DNA of 54,688 nt from Aquipuribacter sp. SD81. Its GTDB lineage: Bacteria; Actinomycetota; Actinomycetes; Actinomycetales; JBBAYJ01. Positions 9,020 through 17,686 of this stretch are shown piece by piece. Position 1 is the stretch's first letter. Each line of letters starts with the position of its first letter. A program made the translations under genes and the position numbers. The notes under the pieces are model-generated. The model was not told where the DNA came from. It worked only from the letters and a program-made list of their open reading frames with translations, and did no database searches. Location: contig NZ_JBBAYJ010000027.1 of the NCBI RefSeq assembly GCF_037153975.1, positions 1 through 54,688 on the forward strand, read 5' to 3'.

Positions 9020-10093
9020 ATGCGCACGGGCGACGTCCCCGGGCACGGCGCCGACGCACCGCGCCGTCGCTCGCGGACCGCCCGGCTGCTGCGCCGCACC
9101 GTCGTGGTCCTCGTCGTGCTCGCGGTGCTGCTGGGCGTGGGCGTCGCGGCGGGCGACGTCGCGCTCCGCCAGCGCTACGACCGCAACATCGAGCGCTTCG
9201 AGGACCCCTTCGTCGCCCTCCCGGAGGCGGAGCGCCCGCCCGCGGTCGAGGACCCGGCCGTGCCGGGTGACGCGCGGAACTACCTGCTGCTCGGCAGCGA
9301 CAGCCGCATCTCCGCGGGCGACGCGTCGCAGTGGGAGTACGGCGCGCAGCGCACCGACGCCATCCTGCTCGTGCACGTGCCGGCGGACCGGCACGCGGTG
9401 TACGTCGTGTCGCTGCCGCGCGACACGTGGGTGGCGGTCCCCGGGCACGGCGACGCCAAGATCAACGCCGCGTTCTCCTACGGTGGGCCGGCGCTCATGG
9501 TGCAGACGGTCGAGCAGCTGACCGGCCTGCGGGTCGACCACCTCGGCGTCGTCGACTTCGAGGGCTTCGTCGCCATGACCGACGCGCTCGGCGGTGTCGA
9601 GGTCACGGTGCCCGAGACGACGCGGGACATGCGGGCGGAGTTCCCCGCCGGCACGTACACCATGGACGGCGAGCAGGCGCTGGACTACGTCCGCCAGCGC
9701 TACGGGCTCGACGGCGGCGACTTCGACCGGGTGCGCCGCCAGCAGAACTGGATCCGCGCCGTGCTCGGGGAGGCGCTGAGCCGCGACACCCTCACCAGCC
9801 CTTCGACGCTCGACGCGTTCCTCCTCGCCACGACCCGCTCGGTCGCCCTCGACGAGGGCTTCGGCAGCGGCGAGCTGCGCGAGCTCGCCGTGGAGCTGCG
9901 CGGGCTGCGCCGCGACGACCTGACGTTCCTCACGGTGCCGACCGACGGCACCGCCCGCAGCGCCGACGGGCAGTCGATCGTCGTGCTCGACGAGGCCGGC
10001 GCGGACGGGCTGTGGGCGGCCATGCGCGCGGGCACCGTCGACGAGTGGCTCGCGACGGGCGACGCCGACGTGCTCGGCGACCGCGTCGACTAG
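9020..10093 (+). CDS. LCP family cell-wall polymer ligase
   Basis: A LytR-CpsA-Psr protein (357 aa). It has a basic cytoplasmic N-terminus, one transmembrane helix (about 28-50, RRTVVVLVVLAVLLGVGV), then an extracellular LCP domain. Landmarks are NYLLLGSDSR, QRTDAILLVHV, VVSLPRDTWV, KINAAFSYGG, FEGFVAMTDALGGVEVTV, LDYVRQRYG and DFDRVRRQQNWI. These carry the conserved Arg and Asp residues that bind the lipid pyrophosphate. LCP enzymes move glycopolymers from undecaprenyl carriers to peptidoglycan. Its place beside the glycosyltransferase cluster suggests it attaches the polymer made here. Its stop overlaps the convergent neighbour's stop as CTAG. Confidence 0.92.
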   Translation: MRTGDVPGHGADAPRRRSRTARLLRRTVVVLVVLAVLLGVGVAAGDVALRQRYDRNIERFEDPFVALPEAERPPAVEDPAVPGDARNYLLLGSDSRISAGDASQWEYGAQRTDAILLVHVPADRHAVYVVSLPRDTWVAVPGHGDAKINAAFSYGGPALMVQTVEQLTGLRVDHLGVVDFEGFVAMTDALGGVEVTVPETTRDMRAEFPAGTYTMDGEQALDYVRQRYGLDGGDFDRVRRQQNWIRAVLGEALSRDTLTSPSTLDAFLLATTRSVALDEGFGSGELRELAVELRGLRRDDLTFLTVPTDGTARSADGQSIVVLDEAGADGLWAAMRAGTVDEWLATGDADVLGDRVD

Positions 10094-11181
10094 GAGCGCC
10101 GCCGGCCCACCCGCCCCGGCGCACCCCCGGTCACGGTGCGGTACAGCCGGGCGCGGTGGGAGGCGGGGGTGCCCCGCACCCAGCCCGGGTCGGCGAGCAG
10201 CTGCTCGAGCAGCAGGGCGCGCCCGTCGGCGTGGAAGCCGGAGCGGAACCACGCGTGCGCCCGCGCGGCGAGGTCGCGGGCCGCGCGCGGGTCGGCGTCC
10301 AGGCGCGCCACGGCCGCACCCAGCTCCGCCGGCTCCCGCACGACCACGCACGGGAACGGCGGCACCTCGTCGTCGACCTTCGCGATGATCGGCACGCCGC
10401 TGGCCGCGAGCTGCACGACGCGGGACGGCACGGCGAACACCCCGAGGTCGGCGAGGCCGGGGAAGTCGTACCGGGTGCCCGCGTAGTCGGCGAAGCGCTG
10501 GCTCATCGTCACGCCGTAGCGGGCGCGCGCCAGCACGCGGGCCACCTCCCGGTCGTCGGCGGCCAGGGTGCTGGGCAGCCCCGACTGGTCCTCGGCGGTC
10601 TGCCCCACCACCGTCACCGGCGCGCCGGAGGCGCGCAGCCACTCGTGGCGCCACCGCTTGACGCGGGTGTGCGTGTTGCCGAGGAACACGGTGCCGAGCT
10701 CCGGCCCGGCGCCGCGGTAGCGGCCGGGGGCCAGGCCGACGGGCGGGAAGGCGACCTCGTCGGTGAAGAACGGGAAGCTGACACCGTGCACGCCCGCGCC
10801 GGCGTACAGCTCGAGCTCGGCCTCGCCGCCGGTGTGCAGGGTGACGTCGTACCACGGCGCCCGCCTCCCCGTGCTCGCGCGGAACAGCACCGGGTCGTCG
10901 GGCAACCAGCCGACCGTGACGACGCCCCGCGCGCGCAGCCGGGCGACCTGCGCCTGCGACAGGGTCGCGACGCGCGGGGTGAGGGCGGCGTCCGGGCGCC
11001 ACGCCAGCACGTCCTCCAGCGCCGCGTCGACGCGGGCGACGTCCTCGGGGTCGCTCGGCGCGCGGTCACCGTGCCACAGCGCCCCGGTGGTGAGGACCTC
11101 GTGCCCGCGGGCCCGCAGCGCCCGCTCGAGGCTGGAGAGCACGTGCCGCTCGAGGATGTCGTCGACGAAGGCGATCCTCAC
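10090..11181 (-). CDS. CgeB-like glycosyltransferase
   Basis: A 363-aa protein beginning VRIAFVDDILERHVLSSLER, read from GTG. It resembles the CgeB/DUF3880 group of GT-B glycosyltransferases: an N-terminal Rossmann half with WLPDDPVLF (about 92), then a C-terminal half containing VFLGNTHTRVKRWRHEWL, VTMSQRFADY, and VVQLAASGVPIIAKVDDE where nucleotide-sugar donors bind. No signal peptide or membrane segment is present. It is the last gene of a three-gene leftward unit with GTGA and 8-bp overlaps, so it is co-expressed with the fusion protein upstream. Donor and acceptor sugars cannot be predicted. Confidence 0.65.
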   Translation of the reverse strand: MRIAFVDDILERHVLSSLERALRARGHEVLTTGALWHGDRAPSDPEDVARVDAALEDVLAWRPDAALTPRVATLSQAQVARLRARGVVTVGWLPDDPVLFRASTGRRAPWYDVTLHTGGEAELELYAGAGVHGVSFPFFTDEVAFPPVGLAPGRYRGAGPELGTVFLGNTHTRVKRWRHEWLRASGAPVTVVGQTAEDQSGLPSTLAADDREVARVLARARYGVTMSQRFADYAGTRYDFPGLADLGVFAVPSRVVQLAASGVPIIAKVDDEVPPFPCVVVREPAELGAAVARLDADPRAARDLAARAHAWFRSGFHADGRALLLEQLLADPGWVRGTPASHRARLYRTVTGGAPGRVGRRRS

Positions 11182-14100
11182 CGGACCACCCGTCCCGCGA
11201 CGCGGCGGACGACCCCGAGCGCGCGACGCCCCGCCGTCGGCGACGGCAGCGCCGCCGCGGGACGCGGGGAGGCGGAGACCGGCTCCGGCTCGACGGGACC
11301 CTCGGCGTCGTCCGGTCCGTCCGGCGCGTCCCGGGCCGGGACCCCGCCGCCGACCAGCACACCGTCGCCGGCACCGTGGCCGGCACCCTCGGGCCACGGC
11401 GGCACGCGCAGGGAGTGCACGAGCACCGCCCCGGCGCGCCCCCACCCCCAGTCCTCGCAGTCGCGCAGCGCGGTGCTGCGCACCTCCAGACGGCTGCCGT
11501 CCGCCGGCGGCGTCCACGCGCACCAGACGGTGCACCGCTCGTCCCAGCCGGCCACGTCCTCCTGCCACACGACGGTCCCGTCGACGAGGACCTGCACGGC
11601 CATCCGTCCGCGACGGGCGCGCCGCTCGGCGAAGCGGGACTGCAGGACGACCTCGGCCCGCACCGGGGCGCCCCCGGCGACGTCGAACTCGACACCCGCG
11701 TGGTCGCCGCGACGCGGTGCGCCGTCGGTCAGGTGCACCCGGACGCTGCCCCGGACCTCGCGGAGGTCGCCGCCGGGCGTGCGGTCCGGCGCGCCGCCGC
11801 CCACCACGAGCCGACCCGAGGACACGGGGACCACGGTCGCGAGCTCGGCCGCGGTCATGCCGGCGGGTCCCGTCGGCCCGGTCGGGGCCGTGGGCGCCGG
11901 CGCGCCGCTCGTGGGCGCGCGGCCGGGGAAGCGGATGGTCTCGGCCCGTCGCGGGGCGGCGGGGGCCTCGACGACGCGACGGGCGAGGGCCAGCAGCCCC
12001 TCCGTCGAGCCGGCCTCGAGGAGGGCGACGGCCTGCGCGGCCGGCTCGGGCAGCGTGCCGCCCTCGGCGAGCGCCCGGTCGACGGCGCGGGCGAGCGCGG
12101 CACCGTCGTCCGCGGCGACCGCCTCGAGGTCGACGACGAGGTCGTCGCGACCGAGCTCGGCGAAGTGGCGCCGCACCTTCGGGTCGTAGGACAGCCCGAC
12201 GACGGGGACGCGCCGGCGGTGGGCGAGCAGGCACGCGTGCAGCCGCATGGCGACCACGGCCCGCGACGCGCCGACGTCGGCGACGAAGGCGTCGGTGCCG
12301 CCGCCCAGCGGCACCATCTCCACGTCCTCGGCGCCGGTCACCTCCCGGAGCAGCGCCGCGGTGACGGCGACGTCCTGCGGGGCCATCGGCAGCCCGACGA
12401 GCCGCTCGCCGCGCGCGACGAGGTCGCGCAGCACCCGCACGAGGGCGGGCCGGAACCCCTCGGGCGCCGCGGGCCACGGCCGCGCGTTGACTGCGACCGC
12501 GCCCGGCGCCACGCGCGGGGCGACGTCGGCGACGGGCAGCCCGTACACCGGGTCCGGGTGCGTCCCGACGGCCGGTCGGCGCCCCGGGGCGGCGACGTCG
12601 CGCAGCAGCTGCGCGGACTCCTCGTCCCTCACGTCGACGCTGTCGGCGAGCTGCACGAGGTGGTCGACGAGGTCGCGCGCGCCGGGGTCCGTGAGCGGTC
12701 CGGCGCCGATGCCGTACAGGTGGAACGGCCGGCGCAGGATGCGGGCGGTGAGCGCGAGCGGCAGCAGGGAGCTCGGCGAGCCGTGGGAGGAGGCGAAGGT
12801 GCCGACCACGCCGCCGTTGGCCTGGAACGTGTAGTCGTGCAGCAGGCCGCCGCCGCCGAGCACGAGCGCGTCGCAACGGCCGAGCACCTGCTCGACGCCG
12901 GGCAGGTCGAGCCGCGACACCGCCGGCAGGCCGTGACGGCGCAGTACCGCGGCGGGGTCGTGGCCCACCACCTCGACGGCGGCGCCGGCCCGCTCCAGCG
13001 CCCCGGCCACCGACTCCAGCAGGAGGTCGTCGCCGACGTTCCCGGCGCCGTACCAGCCGGCGACCGCGACCCGCCGGGTGCGCGCGGCGGGGCCGTCGGC
13101 GACGCGCTGCCGCCACTGCTCGATGCGGGCGCTGCGCGGGTCGGCCTGCGGCAGCGGACCGCCCAGCAGCTGCTCGAGCAGCGCCTCCCAGCGCCGTTCG
13201 TACAGGTGATCGCGCACGAGGCGGGCGAAGGCGGCGCGGCGCATGCGCTCCAGGCGGTCGGGGTCGGCGACGAGGTCGCGCACCCGGACCTGCAGGTCGG
13301 CGACGTCGGTGTAGCCGAGGACCTCCTCGTCGTAGGCGAAGTACCGGCGCATCTCCTCGAAGGTCTCGGTCGCCACGACCGCCCCGGCGGCCACGGACTC
13401 GAACACGCCGCACTTCACGTTCACGTAGCCGGCCTTCGTGCCGGGGAAGTTGACGTGGACCGCGCCCTCGCGCATCGCCTGGACGAGACGGCTGCCCGCG
13501 ACGGTGCCGACGCCGGGCAGCTCCCAGCCCTTGCCGTAGACGCCGACGTCGAGGGTCTCGGCCAGCGCGCTCATCGCGGCGTTGCGCTCGGGGCGCCGCA
13601 CCGCGTGACCGACGCAGATGACGTCGTGACGCAGCTCCGGGGCGCGCGGCACGTGCTGGACGGCGAAGGCGCGGTCGATGCCGAAGCCGAACAGCGAGGT
13701 GCGCACGTGCCCGTCGGCGAGGTAGGCCTCCAGCGCGAGCACGGCGTTCGTCGTGTGCCAGTCGAACGCGTCGACGTGGTCGACGACGCTGTCGCGGACG
13801 TCGGGGTCCGACAGCGTCATGCCGAGGCTCAGCACGCCGCGCTCGGCGAGCCGGTCGGACTGCTCCGCGGTGAGCACCACCCCGCCCGCGCACAGCACGA
13901 GCAGGTGCGGGCGGTGACGGGCGAGGACCGGCTCGAGGGTGTCGAGGTCGAGCAGGACCGGGCCGTAGCCGCCGTTGTAGCGCTCGGGGTCCGCCAGGAC
14001 CTGCGGGTGCGCCGAGGGGTCCACGTGGACGACGTCGTGGCCGAGCTCGCGCAGCGAGCGCAGCAGGCCGGCGACGATGTCGGTGGCCCCGTTGTCGAAG

Positions 14101-14204
14101 CGGCCGACGAAGACCACCCGCAGCGGCCGGGCCGTCGTCGTCCCCGCGGCCTCGAGCGCGCGCCGCTGCTCCGCGACGGGGGGCAGGTCGTTCGGCTCAG
14201 ACAT
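11178..14204 (-). CDS. Glycosyltransferase-polysaccharide pyruvyltransferase fusion
   Basis: A 1008-aa, apparently three-part protein. Residues ~30-330 form a CgeB-like glycosyltransferase (VVFVGRFDNGATDIVAGLL at the start; VHVNFPGTKAGYVNVKCGVF and ESVAAGAVVATE in the donor half). Residues ~375-730 are a polysaccharide pyruvyltransferase (CsaB-like) domain: GWYGAGNVGDDLLLES, LVLGGGGLLHDYTF, YGIGAGPLTD, and AMRLHACLLAHRRRVPVVG. After a Pro/Thr-rich linker, residues ~785-940 look like a beta-sandwich (VRVHLTDG, EFDVAGG, CTVWCAWTPPADG), possibly carbohydrate-binding. An enzyme that adds a sugar and caps it with a pyruvate ketal is a plausible reading. Pyruvylation anchors S-layer proteins in some Gram-positives, but the target here is unknown. 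The start overlaps the upstream gene by 8 bp. Confidence 0.8.
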   Translation of the reverse strand: MSEPNDLPPVAEQRRALEAAGTTTARPLRVVFVGRFDNGATDIVAGLLRSLRELGHDVVHVDPSAHPQVLADPERYNGGYGPVLLDLDTLEPVLARHRPHLLVLCAGGVVLTAEQSDRLAERGVLSLGMTLSDPDVRDSVVDHVDAFDWHTTNAVLALEAYLADGHVRTSLFGFGIDRAFAVQHVPRAPELRHDVICVGHAVRRPERNAAMSALAETLDVGVYGKGWELPGVGTVAGSRLVQAMREGAVHVNFPGTKAGYVNVKCGVFESVAAGAVVATETFEEMRRYFAYDEEVLGYTDVADLQVRVRDLVADPDRLERMRRAAFARLVRDHLYERRWEALLEQLLGGPLPQADPRSARIEQWRQRVADGPAARTRRVAVAGWYGAGNVGDDLLLESVAGALERAGAAVEVVGHDPAAVLRRHGLPAVSRLDLPGVEQVLGRCDALVLGGGGLLHDYTFQANGGVVGTFASSHGSPSSLLPLALTARILRRPFHLYGIGAGPLTDPGARDLVDHLVQLADSVDVRDEESAQLLRDVAAPGRRPAVGTHPDPVYGLPVADVAPRVAPGAVAVNARPWPAAPEGFRPALVRVLRDLVARGERLVGLPMAPQDVAVTAALLREVTGAEDVEMVPLGGGTDAFVADVGASRAVVAMRLHACLLAHRRRVPVVGLSYDPKVRRHFAELGRDDLVVDLEAVAADDGAALARAVDRALAEGGTLPEPAAQAVALLEAGSTEGLLALARRVVEAPAAPRRAETIRFPGRAPTSGAPAPTAPTGPTGPAGMTAAELATVVPVSSGRLVVGGGAPDRTPGGDLREVRGSVRVHLTDGAPRRGDHAGVEFDVAGGAPVRAEVVLQSRFAERRARRGRMAVQVLVDGTVVWQEDVAGWDERCTVWCAWTPPADGSRLEVRSTALRDCEDWGWGRAGAVLVHSLRVPPWPEGAGHGAGDGVLVGGGVPARDAPDGPDDAEGPVEPEPVSASPRPAAALPSPTAGRRALGVVRRVAGRVVR

Positions 14205-15987
14205 CGACGTGGGCCTCCGCGGGTCCGTAGAACTGCACGAGCGAGGTCCCCGGCAGCAGCTCGGGGCGCAGCCCGTCGGTCTCCCGCCGCCGCAGGAAGG
14301 AGAAGCGGTCGGTGGCGACGAGGTCGACCCCCGCCGCCCGCGCCCGCCCCACGAGGTCCGCGGCCGGCTCGTCGCGCGTGGTCGCGGCGTCCGCTCCCGG
14401 CTCCGCCGGGGGTGCGACGAGGTCGGCGAGCAGCGCCCGCGGCAGCAGCAGGGTGCCGGGCTCGAGCGCCTCGACCGTGCGGTGCTCCTCGCCGGGGTGG
14501 CGCAGGACGGTCGCGCCGGTCGCCTCCAGGTGCACGTAGTGGGCCCGCTTGCCCAGCACCGCGCCCGGCGCCCACTGCGCGGCCGCCACCTGGTCGGCGA
14601 GGTAGCGCGGCGCGTAGTGCCCGAGCTCGTCGAGCACGGCCACGAGGTCACCGGTGAGGTGGTCCGCGGCCCGGTGCAGCGCGTCGGGCAGCGCCTCGGC
14701 GGTCGAGGACGGCACGAGTGCGGGCGGCGCGAGGCCGGCCCGGCGCGCGCGGGCGACGAGGTCGGCCGGGTCGAGTCCGGCGCCGCGGTCCAGCACGACG
14801 AGCTCGACGTCGCGGTGGGTCTGGGCGCCCACCTGCTGCAGGACGCGGGCCAGGCGGTGGCCGCGGGTCGCGGGGACCACCACGGTGACGCACCGCCGGC
14901 GCTCGGTGACGGGCAGCCCGTGCAGGCGCGCGAGCTGGTCGACCCGGTGGGCCCACGTGTGGTGCGCGAGGACGTGGCGCATGGCCCGGTGCGCGAGCCG
15001 GTCCCGCAGCTCCGGGCTGCCGAGCAGCGCGCGGAGGGCGTCGGCCCCGGCCTCGCCGGCCGGCACGAGCGTGAGGCGGCCCGCGTGCTGGGCCTCCAGC
15101 GCCGCGGCGTCCGGGACCGCGACCGCGACGGACGCGGCGCTGGCCTCGACCGCGGCCCGCAGCGCGAGGTCGGGCAGGCCGGGCCCGCCGCGGGCGAGCA
15201 CGACCTCGTGCGCCCGGTACACACCCGGGAGCCGGTGCGCGGGCACGGACGCGTGCCGCAGGCCGTGCAGCCGCTCGGGCCCGGCGCCGGGGTCCGGCGC
15301 GAGGTCCGCCGCCGGGTCCACCGCCGGCTTCCCGGCGGCCACCGCCGCGTGGAGCACGTCGGGGCCGGGGTCGGCCACCGGACCGGCCGCGTCGTCCTGC
15401 ACGACGCTCACGAGCTGCGGCCGGTTGTCCTTGCGGGCGCCGACGAGCGTCGCGAGCCACTCGTCGGGCCCCTCGACGTCGTCGGCGAGCGCGGCCCCGA
15501 GCAGCACCGCACGGCGCGCCGCCGGCACGGGCGCGACGAGCGGGTTGACGGTCCGGGGCTGCACGGCCATCGCCATGACGTGCACCCGCTCGTGCCCCAG
15601 GCTCTCGGCCAGCTCGGCGGTCGAGGCCGGGTCGACGGTGAGCACCGTGCCGAACAGCCGGGCCGTGGCGAGGTCGTGCCGCCACCCGTCGGGGTCGGTG
15701 AGCCACAGCACCGTCGGGACGCCGTCGGCGGCGTGCCCGCGGACCAGGCGGCGCAGCGCCGGGGCCGGCTCCTGGCTCCCGGCCGGACCGCGCGACCACG
15801 GGGCGCCTCGGACGGCCGTCGCCTGGACGAGGAGCAGGTCCGGGCGCCGCGCGGGCAGGCGCCACCGGCGGGCGGACACGGGCACCTGGCGGCACTCGGG
15901 GTCGATCGCGGCGCGCAGCCAGGGGTCGAGGAGCGTGGCGACGCGCAGCGGTCGCCGCGGCGCGGTCGGGGGACCTGCGTCGTGCAT
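14197..15987 (-). CDS. CgeB-like/GT2 protein, probably degenerate glycosyltransferase
   Basis: A 596-aa paralogue of the protein at 20204-22144. Residues ~15-330 match its CgeB-like half (LRVATLLDPWLRAAIDPECR; VPTVLWLTDPDGW; GTVLTVDPASTAEL). Residues ~360-596 match its GT2 half (CVTVVVPATRGHRLARVLQQ, VGAQTHRDVELVVL, HYVHLEATGATVLRHPG, and the shared ending VQFYGPAEAHVDV). The GT-A metal motif is altered: the sister reads KVDDDNYYGPEYL, this one reads VLDELGHYAPRYL (about 450). Catalysis is therefore doubtful, and a structural or regulatory role is possible. The ATG follows GGGAGAGG, with TACGCT (16025-16030) as a likely -10 for the three-gene operon. Confidence 0.7.
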   Translation of the reverse strand: MHDAGPPTAPRRPLRVATLLDPWLRAAIDPECRQVPVSARRWRLPARRPDLLLVQATAVRGAPWSRGPAGSQEPAPALRRLVRGHAADGVPTVLWLTDPDGWRHDLATARLFGTVLTVDPASTAELAESLGHERVHVMAMAVQPRTVNPLVAPVPAARRAVLLGAALADDVEGPDEWLATLVGARKDNRPQLVSVVQDDAAGPVADPGPDVLHAAVAAGKPAVDPAADLAPDPGAGPERLHGLRHASVPAHRLPGVYRAHEVVLARGGPGLPDLALRAAVEASAASVAVAVPDAAALEAQHAGRLTLVPAGEAGADALRALLGSPELRDRLAHRAMRHVLAHHTWAHRVDQLARLHGLPVTERRRCVTVVVPATRGHRLARVLQQVGAQTHRDVELVVLDRGAGLDPADLVARARRAGLAPPALVPSSTAEALPDALHRAADHLTGDLVAVLDELGHYAPRYLADQVAAAQWAPGAVLGKRAHYVHLEATGATVLRHPGEEHRTVEALEPGTLLLPRALLADLVAPPAEPGADAATTRDEPAADLVGRARAAGVDLVATDRFSFLRRRETDGLRPELLPGTSLVQFYGPAEAHVDV

Positions 15988-16024
15988 GCCGACCTCTCCC
16001 GTCCTCCGCCACCGAGCCGTCCCG

Positions 16025-16030
16025 AGCGTA
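16025..16030 (-). promoter_or_regulatory. -10 hexamer TACGCT for the leftward GT operon
   Basis: On the minus strand TACGCT lies about 37 bases upstream of the ATG at 15987, with GGGAGAGG as ribosome site between them. This is a conventional leadered arrangement, unlike the divergent gene at 16103. Confidence 0.4.
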
Positions 16031-16090
16031 GTGGCGCGCGGCCCCCGCCCGTCACGGCGCGCCCCCGGGCCACCTCCGCCCATGGTGGGG

Positions 16091-16096
16091 CAGGCT
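16091..16096 (+). promoter_or_regulatory. -10 hexamer CAGGCT for the MurL-like gene
   Basis: CAGGCT ends six bases before an in-frame GTG at 16103 and differs from TAGGCT only at its first base. It argues for that GTG rather than the ATG at 16082. Confidence 0.4.
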
Positions 16097-16102
16097 CTGG
16101 GC

Positions 16103-17686
16103 GTGGGGTCGCACGGGGTCGAGGGCGGTGCCGCCCGGCCGGCGCGGGCGGTGGTGCGGCTTCTCCCGCCGGTGGTGCGGGGCGACCGGGTCGACTTCGC
16201 GTGGGACGGCGACCACCCGGACGCGCTGCAGCTGCGGCGGCGGTGGTCGATGCGCCTGGACGGGGTCCCCCTCGACCGCCTGCACCGCGCCGTCCTGCAC
16301 GACGTCCTGCTCACCCTCCAGCTGCCCGTGTGGGCGCGACTCGCCGACCGGGTCGTCGTCCGCCTCGCCGAGCCCGTGCCGTCGGTCGTCCTCGACTGGT
16401 GGCGGGCCTGGCACGGCGCGTCGCACGTCACCTTCGAGGGCCCGCCGGCGCCGGCGGGCGGTCACGAGCCCTTCGTCGGGCGCCGCCCCCCGCTGCGCGC
16501 CGGGGCCGTGGCGGTCAGCTACGGCGGCGGCAAGGACAGCACCCTCGCGGCCCACGCCCTGCTGGCCTCGCGCCCGGCGGAGGACGTGCTGCTGCTGCAC
16601 GTCGTTCAGCACTTCAGCTCGCGCCCCGTCAGCCGCCTCCGCACCGAGGCCCGCAGCCGCCGCACGGTCCTGGCGCCGGCCCGACGGGCCACCGGGTCAC
16701 CGGTCCAGGTGGTGCGCATCGACTTCCTCAGCACGCTCACCCCGGCCGGGCGGGCGGTCCGCCCCCACGTCAACCTCTACACCGCCGCACTGCTGCCGGC
16801 GCTGCTGCACCACGGCGTGGGGGCGGTCACCGTCAGCCGCACCGCGGGCGGCTACACCGTGCGCGACGCCCCGGACGGCACCCGCGTGTGGGCCAACGCG
16901 TCCGGCCGGCCCGAGCGCCTCCTCGCGCTGTCCCGCTACTACGCCTCGGTGCTGGGGGTGCCGCTCGGCGTCGAGAGCACGCACTACGCCGTCACCGAGA
17001 CCGTCTCGTTCCGGGCGCTGCAGCGCCTGCACCCCGAGGCCCACGCGGGCATGGTCATGTGCATGCGGACCAGGGCGCGCCGCCGCTTCTGCGGCGCGTG
17101 CCCGAAGTGCACGGAGTTCGCGCTGCTCGCGCTGTCCTCGGCCGCCGCCGCCGGCCGGCCGGACGCGCTCGTCACCGGGCTCGACCTCGACCGGTTGCTC
17201 GCCCGGTCACCGCACGTCCTCGAGCTGGTCGCGGCCGCCCGCGCGACCGGCGACCGCGTCGCGTGGCACGGCAGCGGGCCCTTCGCGCCGGCCATCGGCA
17301 CGCGCTCGCACTTCGCCGGGTTCTGCCACGCGCTGCACGAGGTGCGCGAGGGCGGCGTCGTGGTCGACCTGGGCCGGGCCGCCCGGGACAACCTCGCGGT
17401 GCTGACCGGTACCTGGGGCCGCCGGGCCTTCCCGGCCGTCACGACGGTCGACGAGCGCGCGCTGCGGGCGTGCGGGCCGCTCGCGCGCGAGGTCGCGCTG
17501 CACGCGGCCGGGGCCACCGGGGTGCGCGCGCTCGGCGAGGACCTCGCCGACGTGCTGCTCGTGGGCAACGCGCGGGCCCGGTTCGACCACGACCTCGGCA
17601 TGCCCGTGCCGGAGCTCGACGCGGTGCTGGCCGGCACCGGCCGGGGCGAGGCGGCGCCGTCCGGCACCGACCCGCTCACGGCGTGA
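16103..17686 (+). CDS. PP-loop ATPase, MurL-like L-Glu epimerase candidate
   Basis: A 527-aa protein (534 aa if started at ATG 16082). Residues ~137-146 are VSYGGGKDST, a PP-loop of the N-type ATP-pyrophosphatase superfamily that binds and adenylates with ATP. A CGACPKC cluster (about 330-336) followed by an FALLAL helix closely resembles, from memory, the WCGVCPKC segment of MurL. MurL epimerises the terminal L-Glu of UDP-MurNAc-L-Ala-L-Glu to D-Glu, an alternative to the MurI/MurD route of making D-Glu peptidoglycan precursors. The companion ligase MurD2 is not in the window. A QueC-like or other adenylating function is the alternative. It sits between two glycosyltransferase blocks and converges on wecB with an 11-bp overlap. 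Confidence 0.6.
   Translation: MGSHGVEGGAARPARAVVRLLPPVVRGDRVDFAWDGDHPDALQLRRRWSMRLDGVPLDRLHRAVLHDVLLTLQLPVWARLADRVVVRLAEPVPSVVLDWWRAWHGASHVTFEGPPAPAGGHEPFVGRRPPLRAGAVAVSYGGGKDSTLAAHALLASRPAEDVLLLHVVQHFSSRPVSRLRTEARSRRTVLAPARRATGSPVQVVRIDFLSTLTPAGRAVRPHVNLYTAALLPALLHHGVGAVTVSRTAGGYTVRDAPDGTRVWANASGRPERLLALSRYYASVLGVPLGVESTHYAVTETVSFRALQRLHPEAHAGMVMCMRTRARRRFCGACPKCTEFALLALSSAAAAGRPDALVTGLDLDRLLARSPHVLELVAAARATGDRVAWHGSGPFAPAIGTRSHFAGFCHALHEVREGGVVVDLGRAARDNLAVLTGTWGRRAFPAVTTVDERALRACGPLAREVALHAAGATGVRALGEDLADVLLVGNARARFDHDLGMPVPELDAVLAGTGRGEAAPSGTDPLTA

Noticed and set aside
16082-16102. ATG at 16082 as the start of the MurL-like gene
   Set aside because: No ribosome site or -10 at a suitable distance supports it, whereas GTG 16103 has CAGGCT six bases upstream. 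The seven extra residues remain possible.
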